Source: Hyphomicrobium_A sp963812795 (GTDB lineage Bacteria; Pseudomonadota; Alphaproteobacteria; Rhizobiales; Hyphomicrobiaceae). Taken from it: a stretch of 64,000 nt of DNA. Shown here one piece after another: positions 1 to 8,486 of the stretch (within the stretch, counting starts at the first letter, position 1; every line of letters starts with the position of its first letter). The notes below the pieces were generated by a model. That model was not told the origin of the DNA. It searched no databases and saw only the letters and a program-made list of their open reading frames with translations. The position numbers were made by a program, and so were the translations under genes. The DNA lies in assembly GCA_963812795.1 (NCBI GenBank), contig CAWEWG010000003.1, positions 124,001-188,000 of the forward strand, in the 5' to 3' direction.

Positions 1-348
1 GTCGCCTACGGCGGCGACGATCTCGCGCACGTCGTCGAGCATCCACGGGCTGTTGAGGCAATTGATGCGCGTCCACAGGCCGGTCGATCCGAAATCGTTG
101 TCGCGCGCCATAGCGATGAAGCCAGCGCGCGCGGCTTCCTTCTGGTCGGCGGGGATGGCGTCCTCGAGGTTACCCAGGACGACGTCGACCTGACCGGCGA
201 TGTCCTTGATCTTGGAGCGGATCTTCTCGTTCTGCGGCGGCACGAAATGAATCATGCGCTCCAACTTCACGGGGAGCGTGCGGTAGGGTTCAGGAGCCCC
301 GATGGCGAGTGGGGCGTAGAATTTCTGCGGGGTGCGGCTGGCGGCCAT
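1..348 (-). CDS. mcl: Malyl-CoA / beta-methylmalyl-CoA lyase family protein, N-terminal part
   Basis: The window begins inside this gene; 116 codons are visible, read leftwards from ATG 348. Near the N-terminus is APLAIGAPEPYRTLP, followed by GNLEDAI and WTRINCLNSPW. I recognise this as the Chloroflexus-type L-malyl-CoA/beta-methylmalyl-CoA lyase group of the HpcH/HpaI (CitE-like) aldolase superfamily. Family members reversibly split malyl-CoA into glyoxylate and acetyl-CoA, or act on methylmalyl-CoA or citramalyl-CoA, in the cytoplasm. The family call is firm; the exact substrate is not, because the remaining two thirds lie outside the window. A MarR-type regulator lies 115 bp upstream on the same strand and may control it (inference). 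Confidence 0.8.
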   Translation of the reverse strand, partial: MAASRTPQKFYAPLAIGAPEPYRTLPVKLERMIHFVPPQNEKIRSKIKDIAGQVDVVLGNLEDAIPADQKEAARAGFIAMARDNDFGSTGLWTRINCLNSPWMLDDVREIVAAVGD

Positions 349-463
349 CGCGATTGGAACTCCCGTGTTGCAGCGCAGCGCACTCTATTGGCCCGCAGGC
401 GCGAGTCAACGTGAGCGCTGCCGCGGCAAGCGGCGCGGAGGCGTACGGAAGTCGAAGCGCAGA

Positions 464-889
464 CTAAGGCTTGGCTGGCTCGAGAGCGGCAACGATGGCG
501 CGCAGATTAGCGATAAACACCTTCGCCCGCGTTGCCGGCAACGCCTCCACCAACGCGTCCTCGATGCGCCCGACGATGGGCTCGGATGTCTTCAGAACAT
601 CCTTTCCCGCATCGGTGAGCGACACCGCGTAAGCGCGCGCATCGTGGCGCGTGCGCCGCCGCTTGACCAAGCCTTTGCGGACCAGCAGTTGCACGACCTG
701 CGATACCGTCGACCGGTCGATGCCGGTGGCGTTGATGATATCCTGCTGGCTGAGGCCATCCTTCTCGCCCGCCACCACCAGTACTGTGTACTGGGTCGTC
801 GTCACGTCGAGCCCGTTCATGTGCGATTGGAACAGCTCCCCGGCACATTGATGAACGCGATGTAGGAGATGCAAAGTCGAAAAATTCAA
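464..889 (-). CDS. MarR-family transcriptional regulator
   Basis: A 141-residue protein of normal MarR size. The winged helix-turn-helix runs from about residue 30 to 95: a Q-Y-T-V-L helix, then LSQQDIINATGIDRSTVSQV as recognition region, then the wing around RRRTRHDARAY. The first codon appears to be TTG 889, since the next in-frame ATG would remove the dimerisation helix (LHLLHRVHQCAGELF). The gene reads towards the malyl-CoA lyase gene 115 bp downstream and is divergent from an AraC-type gene; MarR proteins commonly repress a neighbouring gene until a small aromatic or acyl ligand binds. The ligand and target here are unknown. Confidence 0.85.
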   Translation of the reverse strand: MNFSTLHLLHRVHQCAGELFQSHMNGLDVTTTQYTVLVVAGEKDGLSQQDIINATGIDRSTVSQVVQLLVRKGLVKRRRTRHDARAYAVSLTDAGKDVLKTSEPIVGRIEDALVEALPATRAKVFIANLRAIVAALEPAKP

Positions 890-1063
890 GGTTCACCACC
901 TGCGCGAGTGTTTGCTAGTCTGGGCTCGGAGAAGTTGCACGCCGAATGAAACCTTGAATTCCTGACCCTCGGTGAACTGATTAAACAAGAGATGCGCGTG
1001 CGCTGCTTGACCGACACGGCACAATCGGTTGACCGTGGGGGAGATTTCGCGAGCAGGGGAACG

Positions 1064-2011
1064 ATGTCTGTCGCCTTCACAACGGGAGATCTCAATCCGC
1101 GTGATCGCATTCCCTATTGGGTGGATGTGGCAACCCAGGCCTACTTCAGGCATGGGTTCGACGCATCGGCGGAGACGTTCGTTGGCAATCTTTACGCCGA
1201 GAAGCTCGACAGTATCGTCTTGTCTAGCTGCGTCTGCGGTCCGTGCCATGTAACGCGCACACGGCAAGACGTGGCACGCGACGATATCGACGAACTGATC
1301 CTGTGTGTCCGGCTTTCGGGCCGCTCGATTTTCAAGCAGGGCGATCGCGAGATCGTCGTCGATCCCGGGACCGTTTTACTGCAGGACTCCGGACGTCCGA
1401 TGGAGGTCGAGTTCCTCGAGTTGACAAAGTCGATTTTCGTCAACATTCCGCGCGCGGGCCTGAAGGCACGCATCGGTGACGCGGCATTGACCGGCGCCGT
1501 GTCGACGAAGGCTCCGATTGCCGGGTTGGCGGCGGAATTCCTCACCCAACTCGCGGCGCGCGCCAGCATGCTAGATGCAACCGTACATCGACGCCTGTCC
1601 GAGCAGGCAATTGATCTGATTGCCCTCACCATGTCTCCCGCCGGCGGCACGCCGGCACTATCTTCGCCCCGCGCCAGCGCACTCTTGCGCCTGAAGATGG
1701 CGATCGAGGCGCGCCTCAGCGATCCAAACCTCAAGCCGGCATCCGCAGCCGCCGCAGCCGGTATTGGCGTTCGCTACGCCAACGACCTGCTCGCCGAGGA
1801 GAACTTCTCGCTGGAGCGCTACATCCTGCACCGCCGCCTGGAGCGCTGCCGCAGCGCGCTCGGCGATCCGCTACAGGAGCATCGCATGGTTGGCGAGATC
1901 GCCTTCAGTTGGGGATTCTCCGACCATTCACACTTCACGCGTCGCTTCCGCGCCGCCTTCGGCATGACGCCCGGCGATTACCGGCAACTGCAGCTTGCGG
2001 CCGATCGATAG
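1064..2011 (+). CDS. AraC-family transcriptional regulator (paralogue 1)
   Basis: A 315-residue regulator starting at ATG 1064, with CAGGGGA just upstream. Residues 1 to about 170 form the AraC-binding-like cupin domain seen in AraC/NahR-type activators; residues about 215-310 hold two helix-turn-helix motifs, the second ending in the usual block GFSDHSHFTRRFRAAFG. It is similar throughout to the AraC-type protein at 4903-5859: both begin with PRDR-(I/L)-xYWxDVA and share the segment SVRYAN/GVRYAN-(D/A)LLAEE. No likely target operon adjoins it other than the two-component genes immediately downstream on the same strand. The effector is unknown. Confidence 0.87.
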   Translation: MSVAFTTGDLNPRDRIPYWVDVATQAYFRHGFDASAETFVGNLYAEKLDSIVLSSCVCGPCHVTRTRQDVARDDIDELILCVRLSGRSIFKQGDREIVVDPGTVLLQDSGRPMEVEFLELTKSIFVNIPRAGLKARIGDAALTGAVSTKAPIAGLAAEFLTQLAARASMLDATVHRRLSEQAIDLIALTMSPAGGTPALSSPRASALLRLKMAIEARLSDPNLKPASAAAAAGIGVRYANDLLAEENFSLERYILHRRLERCRSALGDPLQEHRMVGEIAFSWGFSDHSHFTRRFRAAFGMTPGDYRQLQLAADR

Positions 2012-2133
2012 TTGCGACCATTTGCCTGCGCCGCTGGGCGTTTGTCGCGTCAAGCTTACACTTCGGTAATGCTGCGGACATCAGTTGGCAACGCACGCAG
2101 CGTAGGATCTTGCCATAGGGCTGGAGCCAGCAG

Positions 2134-2811
2134 ATGCGCATCCTGGTCGTTGAAGACGATGCCGAAACCGCCGCCTACATCACCCACGGCTTCGCCGAGG
2201 AGGGCCATGTCGTCGAGGCGTTGGACGATGGACGCGACGGTCTTTCCCAGGCGATGGGCGAAACCTACGACATCCTGGTCGTCGATCGCATGCTTCCCGG
2301 GCTCGACGGTCTGTCGCTGGTCCGTGCGTTGCGGGCGGTCGGTCACAAGGTACCGGTAATCTTCCTCACCTCGCTGGGTGGCGTTGATGATCGCGTCGAC
2401 GGTCTCAACGTCGGCGGCGACGATTATCTTGTGAAGCCCTTCGCCTTTTCCGAGCTGCTGGCGCGCGTCAACGCGCTGGCGCGGCGCCCGCACCTCAAGG
2501 ATGCGGAGACGGTGCTGCGTGTCGGCGATCTCGAGATGGACCTCATCGCCCGCACGGTCGCACGCGGCGGCGACGTCATCGACCTGCAGCCGCGGGAGTT
2601 CCGCCTGCTGGAGGTTCTGATGCGCAACAAGGGTCGCGTTCTCACCCGCACGATGCTGCTCGAGCGCGTGTGGAGCTTCCATTTCGAGCCGCGCACCAGC
2701 GTCGTCGAGACCCACATCTCGCGCCTGCGCACCAAGATCGACCGCCCGTACGCCAAGGAGCTGATCCATACCGTGCGCGGCTCCGGCTACACCATGCATG
2801 ATCAGCAATGA
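2134..2811 (+). CDS. OmpR-family response regulator
   Basis: A 225-residue response regulator. The receiver domain (residues 1 to about 115) has the acidic pair at 8-9, the phospho-acceptor Asp51 in VVDRMLPG, and the conserved Lys in LVKPFAF. The C-terminal winged helix (about 125-222) has LQPREFRLLEVLMRNKGRVLT and the terminal VRGSGYTM block of OmpR/PhoB proteins. The stop overlaps the start of the histidine kinase gene by 14 bases, so the two are translationally coupled. It is closest in style to the QseB/PmrA group, but I cannot assign the stimulus from sequence alone. Confidence 0.92.
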   Translation: MRILVVEDDAETAAYITHGFAEEGHVVEALDDGRDGLSQAMGETYDILVVDRMLPGLDGLSLVRALRAVGHKVPVIFLTSLGGVDDRVDGLNVGGDDYLVKPFAFSELLARVNALARRPHLKDAETVLRVGDLEMDLIARTVARGGDVIDLQPREFRLLEVLMRNKGRVLTRTMLLERVWSFHFEPRTSVVETHISRLRTKIDRPYAKELIHTVRGSGYTMHDQQ

Positions 2812-4171
2812 CTTCTTCAAGAGAACGCCGGTGCGCCTCGCCGGCGCCTTCGCTGTTCTCTTCGCACTGACGGTCATCGCCCTCGTCACCGTTCTCTATT
2901 TCACCCTCGTATCCGAGCTCGATGCCGCCATCCGCCAGCATGTCGAGGAGATGAGCGACACGCTAAAGGCGATCGACCGGCAGCAGGGCTTCGACGATCT
3001 CGCCGCGGTCGTCGCCGAGGAAGCCGAGTCGGTGCGCGACTTCGACAGTCTTTTTCTGCTGCGGGGCGAGGACGGCGCCTTCCGCGCCGGCAACGTCCAG
3101 AACGTGCGCCTCTTCAACGGGTGGGGCGAGCTAGACCGCTCGTGGCTGCCAATGGTGGCCGACAAGGGAAACCCCGACGACCGTTTTTTCGCGATATGGA
3201 CGCCTGTCTCCAAAGGGCATCTCCTCGTCGGCGGCAGCGATAGGGAGATCCGCGAGGTCCGCCGCATTCTGCTGCACGGTCTTGGATGGGCGCTGGTCGC
3301 CACGTTGCTGCTTGCCGTCGGCTCGGCGACGTATTTGGCGCGGCGTGCGCAGCAGAAGATCGACGTGTTCGCGACGACGCTGTCGAAGGTAAGCCGCGGG
3401 GAGATTTCCGAGCGCGTGCCGGTAACCGCCTCGCACGACGACCTCGACCACGTTGCCGCGCAGATCAACGCCACGCTGGCGCACCTGCAGAAGCTGATCG
3501 AAAGCGTCAACCAGGCTTCATCCGACATCGCCCACGATTTGAAGAAGCCGATTGGCCGGCTGCGTCGCCGGCTGGAGCTGGCGCTCGGCAGCGCCGATGA
3601 TGCCGATGCGTTCCGAACCCAGGTCGAGCAATCGCTCGCGGAGCTCGACAGCATCGTCGAGACGTTCGAGGCGCTGTTGCGCATCACGCAGCTCGAGGCC
3701 GGAGCCCGGCGTGCGCGCTTCACGCGCGTGGAACTCGGCGCGGTGCTGGCCGATATCGCCGACATCTACGAACCGGTAGCCGAGGAATCGGGCGATCGGC
3801 TCGTCAGCACCGTCGCTGTCGCCGAGCGCGCCGAGGTGACCGGAGATCGCGAGCTGCTGACGCAGTTGTTCGCCAACCTCATCGAGAACGCCATCCGTCA
3901 TTCGCCGCAAGGCACGCGCATCGAAGTGGGGCTGACGCAACGCGGCGAGCATCACGTCGCCTTCGTCGCCGACAACGGTCCCGGTATCCCGACTGATGAA
4001 CGTGACAACGTGTTTCGCCGCCTCTACCGGCTGGAGCGCGAACGCACGACTCCCGGTAGCGGCTTGGGGCTCAGCCTGGTGGCCGCCATTGCCGAGCTGC
4101 ACGGTGCCGCCGTGGAGCTGGACGATAACGCGCCGGGGCTGCGCGTCGAGGTCTCGTTTCCGCGCGCCTGA
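2798..4171 (+). CDS. Membrane sensor histidine kinase
   Basis: A 457-residue kinase partner of the preceding response regulator. It has a transmembrane helix at about 17-38, a periplasmic sensor region to about 155, a second helix at about 160-180, a HAMP linker, the dimerisation/phospho-acceptor helix with His246 in IAHDLKKP, and a HATPase domain with N-box NLIENAIRH, G1 box DNGPGIP and G2 box GSGLGLSL. The sensor loop of about 120 residues shows no recognised domain or metal-binding cluster. The gene ends just before a hairpin shared with the convergent His-rich peptide gene, so the operon seems to consist of these two genes only. Confidence 0.9.
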   Translation: MISNDFFKRTPVRLAGAFAVLFALTVIALVTVLYFTLVSELDAAIRQHVEEMSDTLKAIDRQQGFDDLAAVVAEEAESVRDFDSLFLLRGEDGAFRAGNVQNVRLFNGWGELDRSWLPMVADKGNPDDRFFAIWTPVSKGHLLVGGSDREIREVRRILLHGLGWALVATLLLAVGSATYLARRAQQKIDVFATTLSKVSRGEISERVPVTASHDDLDHVAAQINATLAHLQKLIESVNQASSDIAHDLKKPIGRLRRRLELALGSADDADAFRTQVEQSLAELDSIVETFEALLRITQLEAGARRARFTRVELGAVLADIADIYEPVAEESGDRLVSTVAVAERAEVTGDRELLTQLFANLIENAIRHSPQGTRIEVGLTQRGEHHVAFVADNGPGIPTDERDNVFRRLYRLERERTTPGSGLGLSLVAAIAELHGAAVELDDNAPGLRVEVSFPRA

Positions 4172-4184
4172 GGCGCACAATCAT

Positions 4185-4216
4185 AAAAAGGGGTGCAATG
4201 CACGAGGCATTGCACC
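4185..4216 (-). terminator. Rho-independent terminator of the small His-rich protein gene
   Basis: A perfect 10-bp stem (4192-4201 with 4207-4216, loop of five) followed, on the minus strand, by C residues and a run of five T. It lies 32 bp after the stop of the minus-strand gene 4248-4445 and could also stop readthrough from the kinase gene on the plus strand, though the T-run favours the minus strand. Confidence 0.75.
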
Positions 4217-4247
4217 AAGGAAGGCGTTCGGAGGAGTTAGCGTATCG

Positions 4248-4445
4248 TTAGCGGCAGTGACGGTGGTGGTGACTCCACCAGCAATGGCGATGGTGGCGGT
4301 GCCAGCCGGTCTTGCTGATGAGGGAGAGATGCGAGGCGGCGGGAACCGCCGACCTTGCACCGGGAACGGCTGCCTGGCCGGAGGTGGCTGCGAGGCAGAG
4401 AACGATGGCGCTGCCGATGAGGGACAGCGGAATGTAGCGCTTCAT
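4248..4445 (-). CDS. Small secreted His-rich protein
   Basis: A 65-residue protein from ATG 4445, preceded by GGGAG at a good distance. Residues 1 to about 28 form a signal peptide (KRY, hydrophobic stretch SLIGSAIVLCLAATS, cleavage near GQA-A). The mature part ends in a cluster of His, Arg, Trp and Cys: HRHHRHCWWSHHHRHCR. Similar short His/Trp/Arg-tailed exported peptides are common in Hyphomicrobiales, and their function is not established. The His/Cys cluster would suit metal binding (inference only). It has its own terminator and sits beside another tiny exported protein gene on the same strand. Confidence 0.6.
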   Translation of the reverse strand: MKRYIPLSLIGSAIVLCLAATSGQAAVPGARSAVPAASHLSLISKTGWHRHHRHCWWSHHHRHCR

Positions 4446-4530
4446 GGTGGACAACTCCCGAGCATTCCGCGCGCCGAGACGACGTGCGGAGGACAGAATT
4501 GGATCTCGCGATCCGGTTTGCACTAGAGGG

Positions 4531-4554
4531 GCGGCAGGCCCGAGGGCCTGCCGC
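4531..4554 (-). terminator. Hairpin after the 52-residue secreted protein gene
   Basis: An 11-bp perfect inverted repeat (4531-4541 with 4544-4554) 17 bp beyond the stop of gene 4571-4729. There is no T-run on the minus strand, so it may be a weak terminator or an mRNA-stabilising hairpin. Confidence 0.45.
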
Positions 4555-4570
4555 ATTGAGGCCCGGGGGC

Positions 4571-4729
4571 TTACTTCTTCACGCACTTGGCGCCGGCGTC
4601 GTCCCACTTCATCGTGGAAATCTTCTCGCAGGCGGCTTTGGTCTTGGGGGCGCCCTTGGCCATAACCGGGGCGGCGACACCGAAGGCAACGGCGGCGAGG
4701 ACGGCGGCGGTCATCAGCTTCTTGGACAT
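4571..4729 (-). CDS. Small secreted Cys-containing protein
   Basis: A 52-residue protein from ATG 4729 with GGAGAG immediately upstream. The first 24 residues form a signal peptide (SKKLMTAAVLAAVAFGVAA, cleavage after VMA). The mature peptide is only 28 residues and has two Cys in the pattern KAACEKISTMKWDDAGAKCV, suggesting one disulfide in the periplasm. I do not recognise a named family; short exported peptides of this ACEK...KC type occur in related bacteria. It lies 125 bp upstream of the His-rich peptide gene on the same strand but is separated from it by a hairpin. Confidence 0.6.
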   Translation of the reverse strand: MSKKLMTAAVLAAVAFGVAAPVMAKGAPKTKAACEKISTMKWDDAGAKCVKK

Positions 4730-4902
4730 TTGACTCTCCATCTCTTGTTCGGGTGCTTCATGATCACCCGCGCAGCAGACTGCGCCGCGACCTTTGCGGT
4801 CACCTGACCCGCCGCATACGCTTTGGTAAGGAGCGGCGTTCAGCGAAAAAGCCGCGCAATTGCTGCAGTTTTTTTAGAGATGCAAGGTGCGCTTCGTGCG
4901 CG

Positions 4903-5859
4903 TCAGGCGCGCTGCTGTTTGCGATAGTCGCTCGGCGTGCAGCCGAAGACGCTCTTGAAGCGGCGCGTGAAGTGCGACAGGTCGGAGAAGCCCCAGCCGA
5001 ACGCGATGTCGCCGATGGTGCGATGCGACTGCCGCGCGTCGGACAACGCGAGACGGCAGCGCTCGAGGCGCCGCTGAACGATGAGCCGTTGGATCGACAG
5101 ACCTTCCTCGGCGAGCAGCGCGTTGGCATAGCGCACGCTGATGCCCGCCGACGCGGCCGCGGTTGCAGGGTCGAGACCAGGATCGCTGAGGCGGCGCTCG
5201 ACTGCTGTCCGCAATCGCAACAACGCAATGGCTCGCGCCGATGAGAGCGCCGGCCTGTCCTCGCCTCGTTCGGCGGCCAGCGCCAGCGCCACGAGATCGA
5301 GAACCTGCTCACCGATTTGCGCACGCGCGGTTGGCGTGAGGTCGTCGAGGCGCTCTGGGATCATGCGGATGAATTCCGACGTGAGGCTGCCGATACCGGT
5401 GGCCCCACTCATTGTGCAAGCGGTGAGCTGTGAGCTCGATGCCACGCGCGCCTTCATCGCCCGGTGCGGGATCTTGATAATGAGCAGGCCGTACGGTCCC
5501 GGAAAGAAATTGCTGCTGGTCCGCTGGGCGTCGAGGAGCATGAAATCACCTGGACCCATCGCATCATCGCGACCGTCCTGGCTCATGATCGACGTCCCGG
5601 AAAGCTGGGCACACAGGAAAAAGACGTTGTCTTCGCCGTGCGGAATGCCGCGGGCATTTCGCGTGCTCTCACGCAGGCCATCGCTCTCTACGCGAGAGAT
5701 TTCAAGCTGGTCGAAAGAAGCGTGGTGAATGGTTGCGCGGAAGTTCGTGGGGCCCTCCAGGCGGCACTCATGATTGACGAAAACCTTGCATGCAACATCG
5801 TGCCAATAGGCAAGCCGGTCGCGCGGTGAAACATCGGCAGTCGTCAGCACTTTCTGCAT
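4903..5859 (-). CDS. AraC-family transcriptional regulator (paralogue 2)
   Basis: A 318-residue regulator. I start it at ATG 5859, which has GGGGAAC upstream, rather than at an earlier in-frame TTG. Residues about 10-175 are the AraC-binding-like domain and about 215-315 the double helix-turn-helix, ending with GWGFSDLSHFTRRFKSVFG. It is a clear paralogue of the protein at 1064-2011 and reads towards it across the two-component pair and the two small exported proteins. Ligand and target are unknown. The two copies probably arose by duplication followed by divergence. Confidence 0.87.
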   Translation of the reverse strand: MQKVLTTADVSPRDRLAYWHDVACKVFVNHECRLEGPTNFRATIHHASFDQLEISRVESDGLRESTRNARGIPHGEDNVFFLCAQLSGTSIMSQDGRDDAMGPGDFMLLDAQRTSSNFFPGPYGLLIIKIPHRAMKARVASSSQLTACTMSGATGIGSLTSEFIRMIPERLDDLTPTARAQIGEQVLDLVALALAAERGEDRPALSSARAIALLRLRTAVERRLSDPGLDPATAAASAGISVRYANALLAEEGLSIQRLIVQRRLERCRLALSDARQSHRTIGDIAFGWGFSDLSHFTRRFKSVFGCTPSDYRKQQRA

Positions 5860-5993
5860 CGGCGTTCCCCACCCCTGCTCCAAGGCCCGTGCCGAGTCGG
5901 GCTGATAAAGGAGGATAGCGGGCGCGCGATCACGTCACCACAAGACCGGACGCTCAAGCGCGCTTCTTCAGTGGACTGCGTCTTTCGGCGCGT

Positions 5994-6908
5994 TCAGTTC
6001 CACCGCCGGTTGCTCCACATCCACTGTTCGGGCGCCTCGCGGATCCACGACTCGAACTGCTGCTGCATGTGGACCATGGTCCAGCGGATATCCTCGGCTT
6101 GATTGGATGTGCGCGGCACGCGCAGTTCCTTCAGCTCGATCTCGAAACGGCTCTGCGTGCCGATGCGCTTGCAGCGTGACAGCCAGATGCGCGCCCCGAC
6201 GCGCCGCGCGATCATGGCGCCTATCGCCTGTGTCTTGGCATCGCGCCCGAAGAACGGCACCGGCATGCCGGTGCGATCGTAGAGATCGCAGACGAGGCCA
6301 AGCCGGCCGCCTCGACGCACGAAGTCCATGATGGCACGCGCCGTCCGCTGGTCGTCCCCGTGATCGCCGACGTTGCCGCGGCCGAACAGGCCGTCGGGGT
6401 AGAGCTCCTTGCGCTGATCGCGCAAGTATTGGTCGACGTAGGGATTGGTGACCGAGCGATAGACGGCGGCGGGATTGGCCCCTGCCCAGGTGAAGGGGAG
6501 GATCGCCAGCTCCCAGTTGCCCATGTGCAGGCTGACGCCGACGGCCGGCCCGAGCTTGTCCTTGTAGCGCGAGAAGATGTTCTGACTGACGATGTCGATG
6601 CGCTCGGGCTCGGCAAGAAAGCGATCGATGCGCATGGTCTCGACCATGACGCGGCCGAGATTTTCCCAGTGTGCAAGCGCGATGGCCAGGCGCTCGGCGT
6701 CGGTCTTCTCGGGAAAGGCGATGGCGAGATTGTCGAGCGCGCGTTTATGGCGCTTCGGATTGATGATGGGCGCTAAGCGTCGCCAACACCAAGCCGAGGC
6801 ACCGGTGGCGATGGCGAGCGGCAGGGCGCGGAAAAAACCGGCGACCAGCCGTAGCACCACGTATTCGGCGCGCCACTGCAGGTCACGAAGGCGTTCCTTT
6901 GTCTGCAT
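5994..6908 (-). CDS. LpxL/HtrB-type lipid A acyltransferase family protein
   Basis: A 304-residue protein of the lysophospholipid acyltransferase fold used for late acylation of lipid A. The catalytic HxxxxE motif is LHMGNWE (His128, Glu133), preceded by a membrane-associating N-terminus (about 15-45) and followed by the conserved SVTNPYVDQYL and DLYDRTGMPVPFFGR blocks. It should transfer an acyl chain from acyl-ACP to a lipid A precursor at the inner membrane. Which secondary acyl chain it adds cannot be told. It lies 59 bp downstream of the UbiH-like gene on the same strand and may be cotranscribed with it. Confidence 0.85.
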   Translation of the reverse strand: MQTKERLRDLQWRAEYVVLRLVAGFFRALPLAIATGASAWCWRRLAPIINPKRHKRALDNLAIAFPEKTDAERLAIALAHWENLGRVMVETMRIDRFLAEPERIDIVSQNIFSRYKDKLGPAVGVSLHMGNWELAILPFTWAGANPAAVYRSVTNPYVDQYLRDQRKELYPDGLFGRGNVGDHGDDQRTARAIMDFVRRGGRLGLVCDLYDRTGMPVPFFGRDAKTQAIGAMIARRVGARIWLSRCKRIGTQSRFEIELKELRVPRTSNQAEDIRWTMVHMQQQFESWIREAPEQWMWSNRRWN

Positions 6909-6967
6909 CGGCCAGCAGCAATCTCAAGTTCCAAGGGCTGCGGTCATGCCCAGCCCATGGGCGTGCG

Positions 6968-8194
6968 TCAAGAGCCAGAGGCGGCAGGAGACGGTGGCGG
7001 CTGCATCAGGCGCGGCGCTATGAACGAGGGCCCCAGGCCTTCACGCATGGCCAAGCGGCGCAGCGGGCCGACGTTCTTCAGGATATGCAACCCGATGCCG
7101 CGCAGCGCCTGCACTGGGGGGGCGCTCGACAACAAACTGCGGTTGAGCAGGTCGACGGTCCAAATGCGCGATGCGATGTCCGTGCGGCGCATGCGACCGT
7201 AGGCCTCGAGCACCGCCGGCGCCGCGATATCGCCGCCGGTCGCGAGCGCGTCGGCGACGCAGTCGGCAATGCACGCGGCATCGCGTAGGCCGAGGTTCAA
7301 ACCCTGCGCGCCGATCGGCGGAATGACGTGCACGGCTTCGCCGACGAGCGCGATGCGATTGCGCCCGGCCGATTGCGCCGCCATGCCCGTGAGCGGAAAG
7401 ACGCCGCGCGGTCCGATGTCGCCGATGGCACCGAGCATGCCCTGCAAGCGCAGCTCGAGCGCTTGCCGGAACGCCGTGTCGTCAAGCGCGGCAAGCTCCT
7501 TGGCAACGTCGGGACGCTCGACCCAGACGAGGCTCGACGTGCGCCCGGGCGACGGCACAACCGTGAATGGCCCCGCTGGCCGATGGAATTCCGTTGAGAT
7601 GCCGCCATGCGGACGCTGGTGCGCGAAGGTGCAGGCGAGGGCGCTCTGCTCGTAGGACCAAGTCTTGACCGGGATCTGCGCTGCTTGCCGGCAGAGGGAC
7701 TGCCGGCCGTCGGCGCCGACGATCAGCTTGGCGGCCAGGGTGCGGCCATCGGCAAGGCGAACCTCGGCACCGGTATCCGTGACGACGACCTCGTCGACGT
7801 TCGCATAAACCAAGGTGAGCTGGGGTAGTTCGCTGGCGCGCCGCCGCAACGCCTCGACGAGGTGCACGTTCGGCACGTTGTAGCCAAAGCGCTCCAAGCC
7901 CGCCTCGGCGGCGGTGAACGCTACCTCTGGGGCGCGCAGCAACGACCCCATATCGTCGATGATGCGGATGCCGATGATGGGCTCGCCGGCTTGCCGGCAA
8001 ACGCCGCCGACGCCGAGGTTATCCAGGAGCGTGATCGACCCCGCAAACAGCGCCGCCGTGCGCGTGTCGCGGCTGGCCGGCCCCGCGCCGATGACGACGA
8101 CGCGCACGCCGACCCCGGCGAGCGCCAGCGCGGACGCCAATCCTGCCGGGCCGGTGCCGACGACGCCAACGTCGAAAGAAGTGTCGTTTTTCAT
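6968..8194 (-). CDS. UbiH/UbiF-type FAD-dependent ubiquinone hydroxylase
   Basis: A 408-residue flavoprotein monooxygenase. It has the N-terminal GxGxxG dinucleotide motif (GVVGTGPAGLASALALA), the DG motif (LIVGADGRQS, about residue 165) and the C-terminal FAD motif ALVGEAVHVIPPIGAQGLNL. This combination is the ubiquinone-biosynthesis hydroxylase family (UbiH, UbiF, UbiL), which hydroxylates the aromatic ring of octaprenyl or decaprenyl intermediates. Alphaproteobacteria carry one to several family members with differing regiospecificity, so I leave the symbol open. It faces away from the porin across a 290-bp region. Confidence 0.85.
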   Translation of the reverse strand: MKNDTSFDVGVVGTGPAGLASALALAGVGVRVVVIGAGPASRDTRTAALFAGSITLLDNLGVGGVCRQAGEPIIGIRIIDDMGSLLRAPEVAFTAAEAGLERFGYNVPNVHLVEALRRRASELPQLTLVYANVDEVVVTDTGAEVRLADGRTLAAKLIVGADGRQSLCRQAAQIPVKTWSYEQSALACTFAHQRPHGGISTEFHRPAGPFTVVPSPGRTSSLVWVERPDVAKELAALDDTAFRQALELRLQGMLGAIGDIGPRGVFPLTGMAAQSAGRNRIALVGEAVHVIPPIGAQGLNLGLRDAACIADCVADALATGGDIAAPAVLEAYGRMRRTDIASRIWTVDLLNRSLLSSAPPVQALRGIGLHILKNVGPLRRLAMREGLGPSFIAPRLMQPPPSPAASGS

Positions 8195-8281
8195 GACAAG
8201 GCCACCCTACCCTAAATGCGAGCAGAACTAATAAGAGTAAGGAATTTCAATAATCTCGTGGCGAGACCGCAACGCGGGCCG

Positions 8282-8297
8282 TGTCACAAACTGTCAC
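8282..8297 (+). promoter_or_regulatory. Direct repeat TGTCAC-N4-TGTCAC upstream of the porin
   Basis: Two identical TGTCAC hexamers with a 10-bp period lie about 190 bp before the porin start. Direct repeats one helical turn apart are typical sites for OmpR/PhoB-class regulators. The PhoB consensus has an 11-bp period, so this is not a clean Pho box. Its role is inferred only from form and position. Confidence 0.3.
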
Positions 8298-8486
8298 ACA
8301 TCGCTTTGCCGTTTACGATCCTCGAATCACTCGCGTAAGCCTAGTGCCAGCGAAGCCCACCGGCGGGGAATACGGCGGTGCACGGCTGAGCGGCGTGGTC
8401 AGCGTAAGTGCGTATGCGTTTGTAATTGCTGTGCAGTTGCGTCGATCGAAGGCCGAGTTGAGGCGTACCTTCGTGGGAGTGTGTAT

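Noticed and set aside
8282..8297. Pho box upstream of the porin
   Set aside because: The repeat has a 10-bp period, not the 11 bp of the PhoB consensus; kept only as an unassigned direct repeat.
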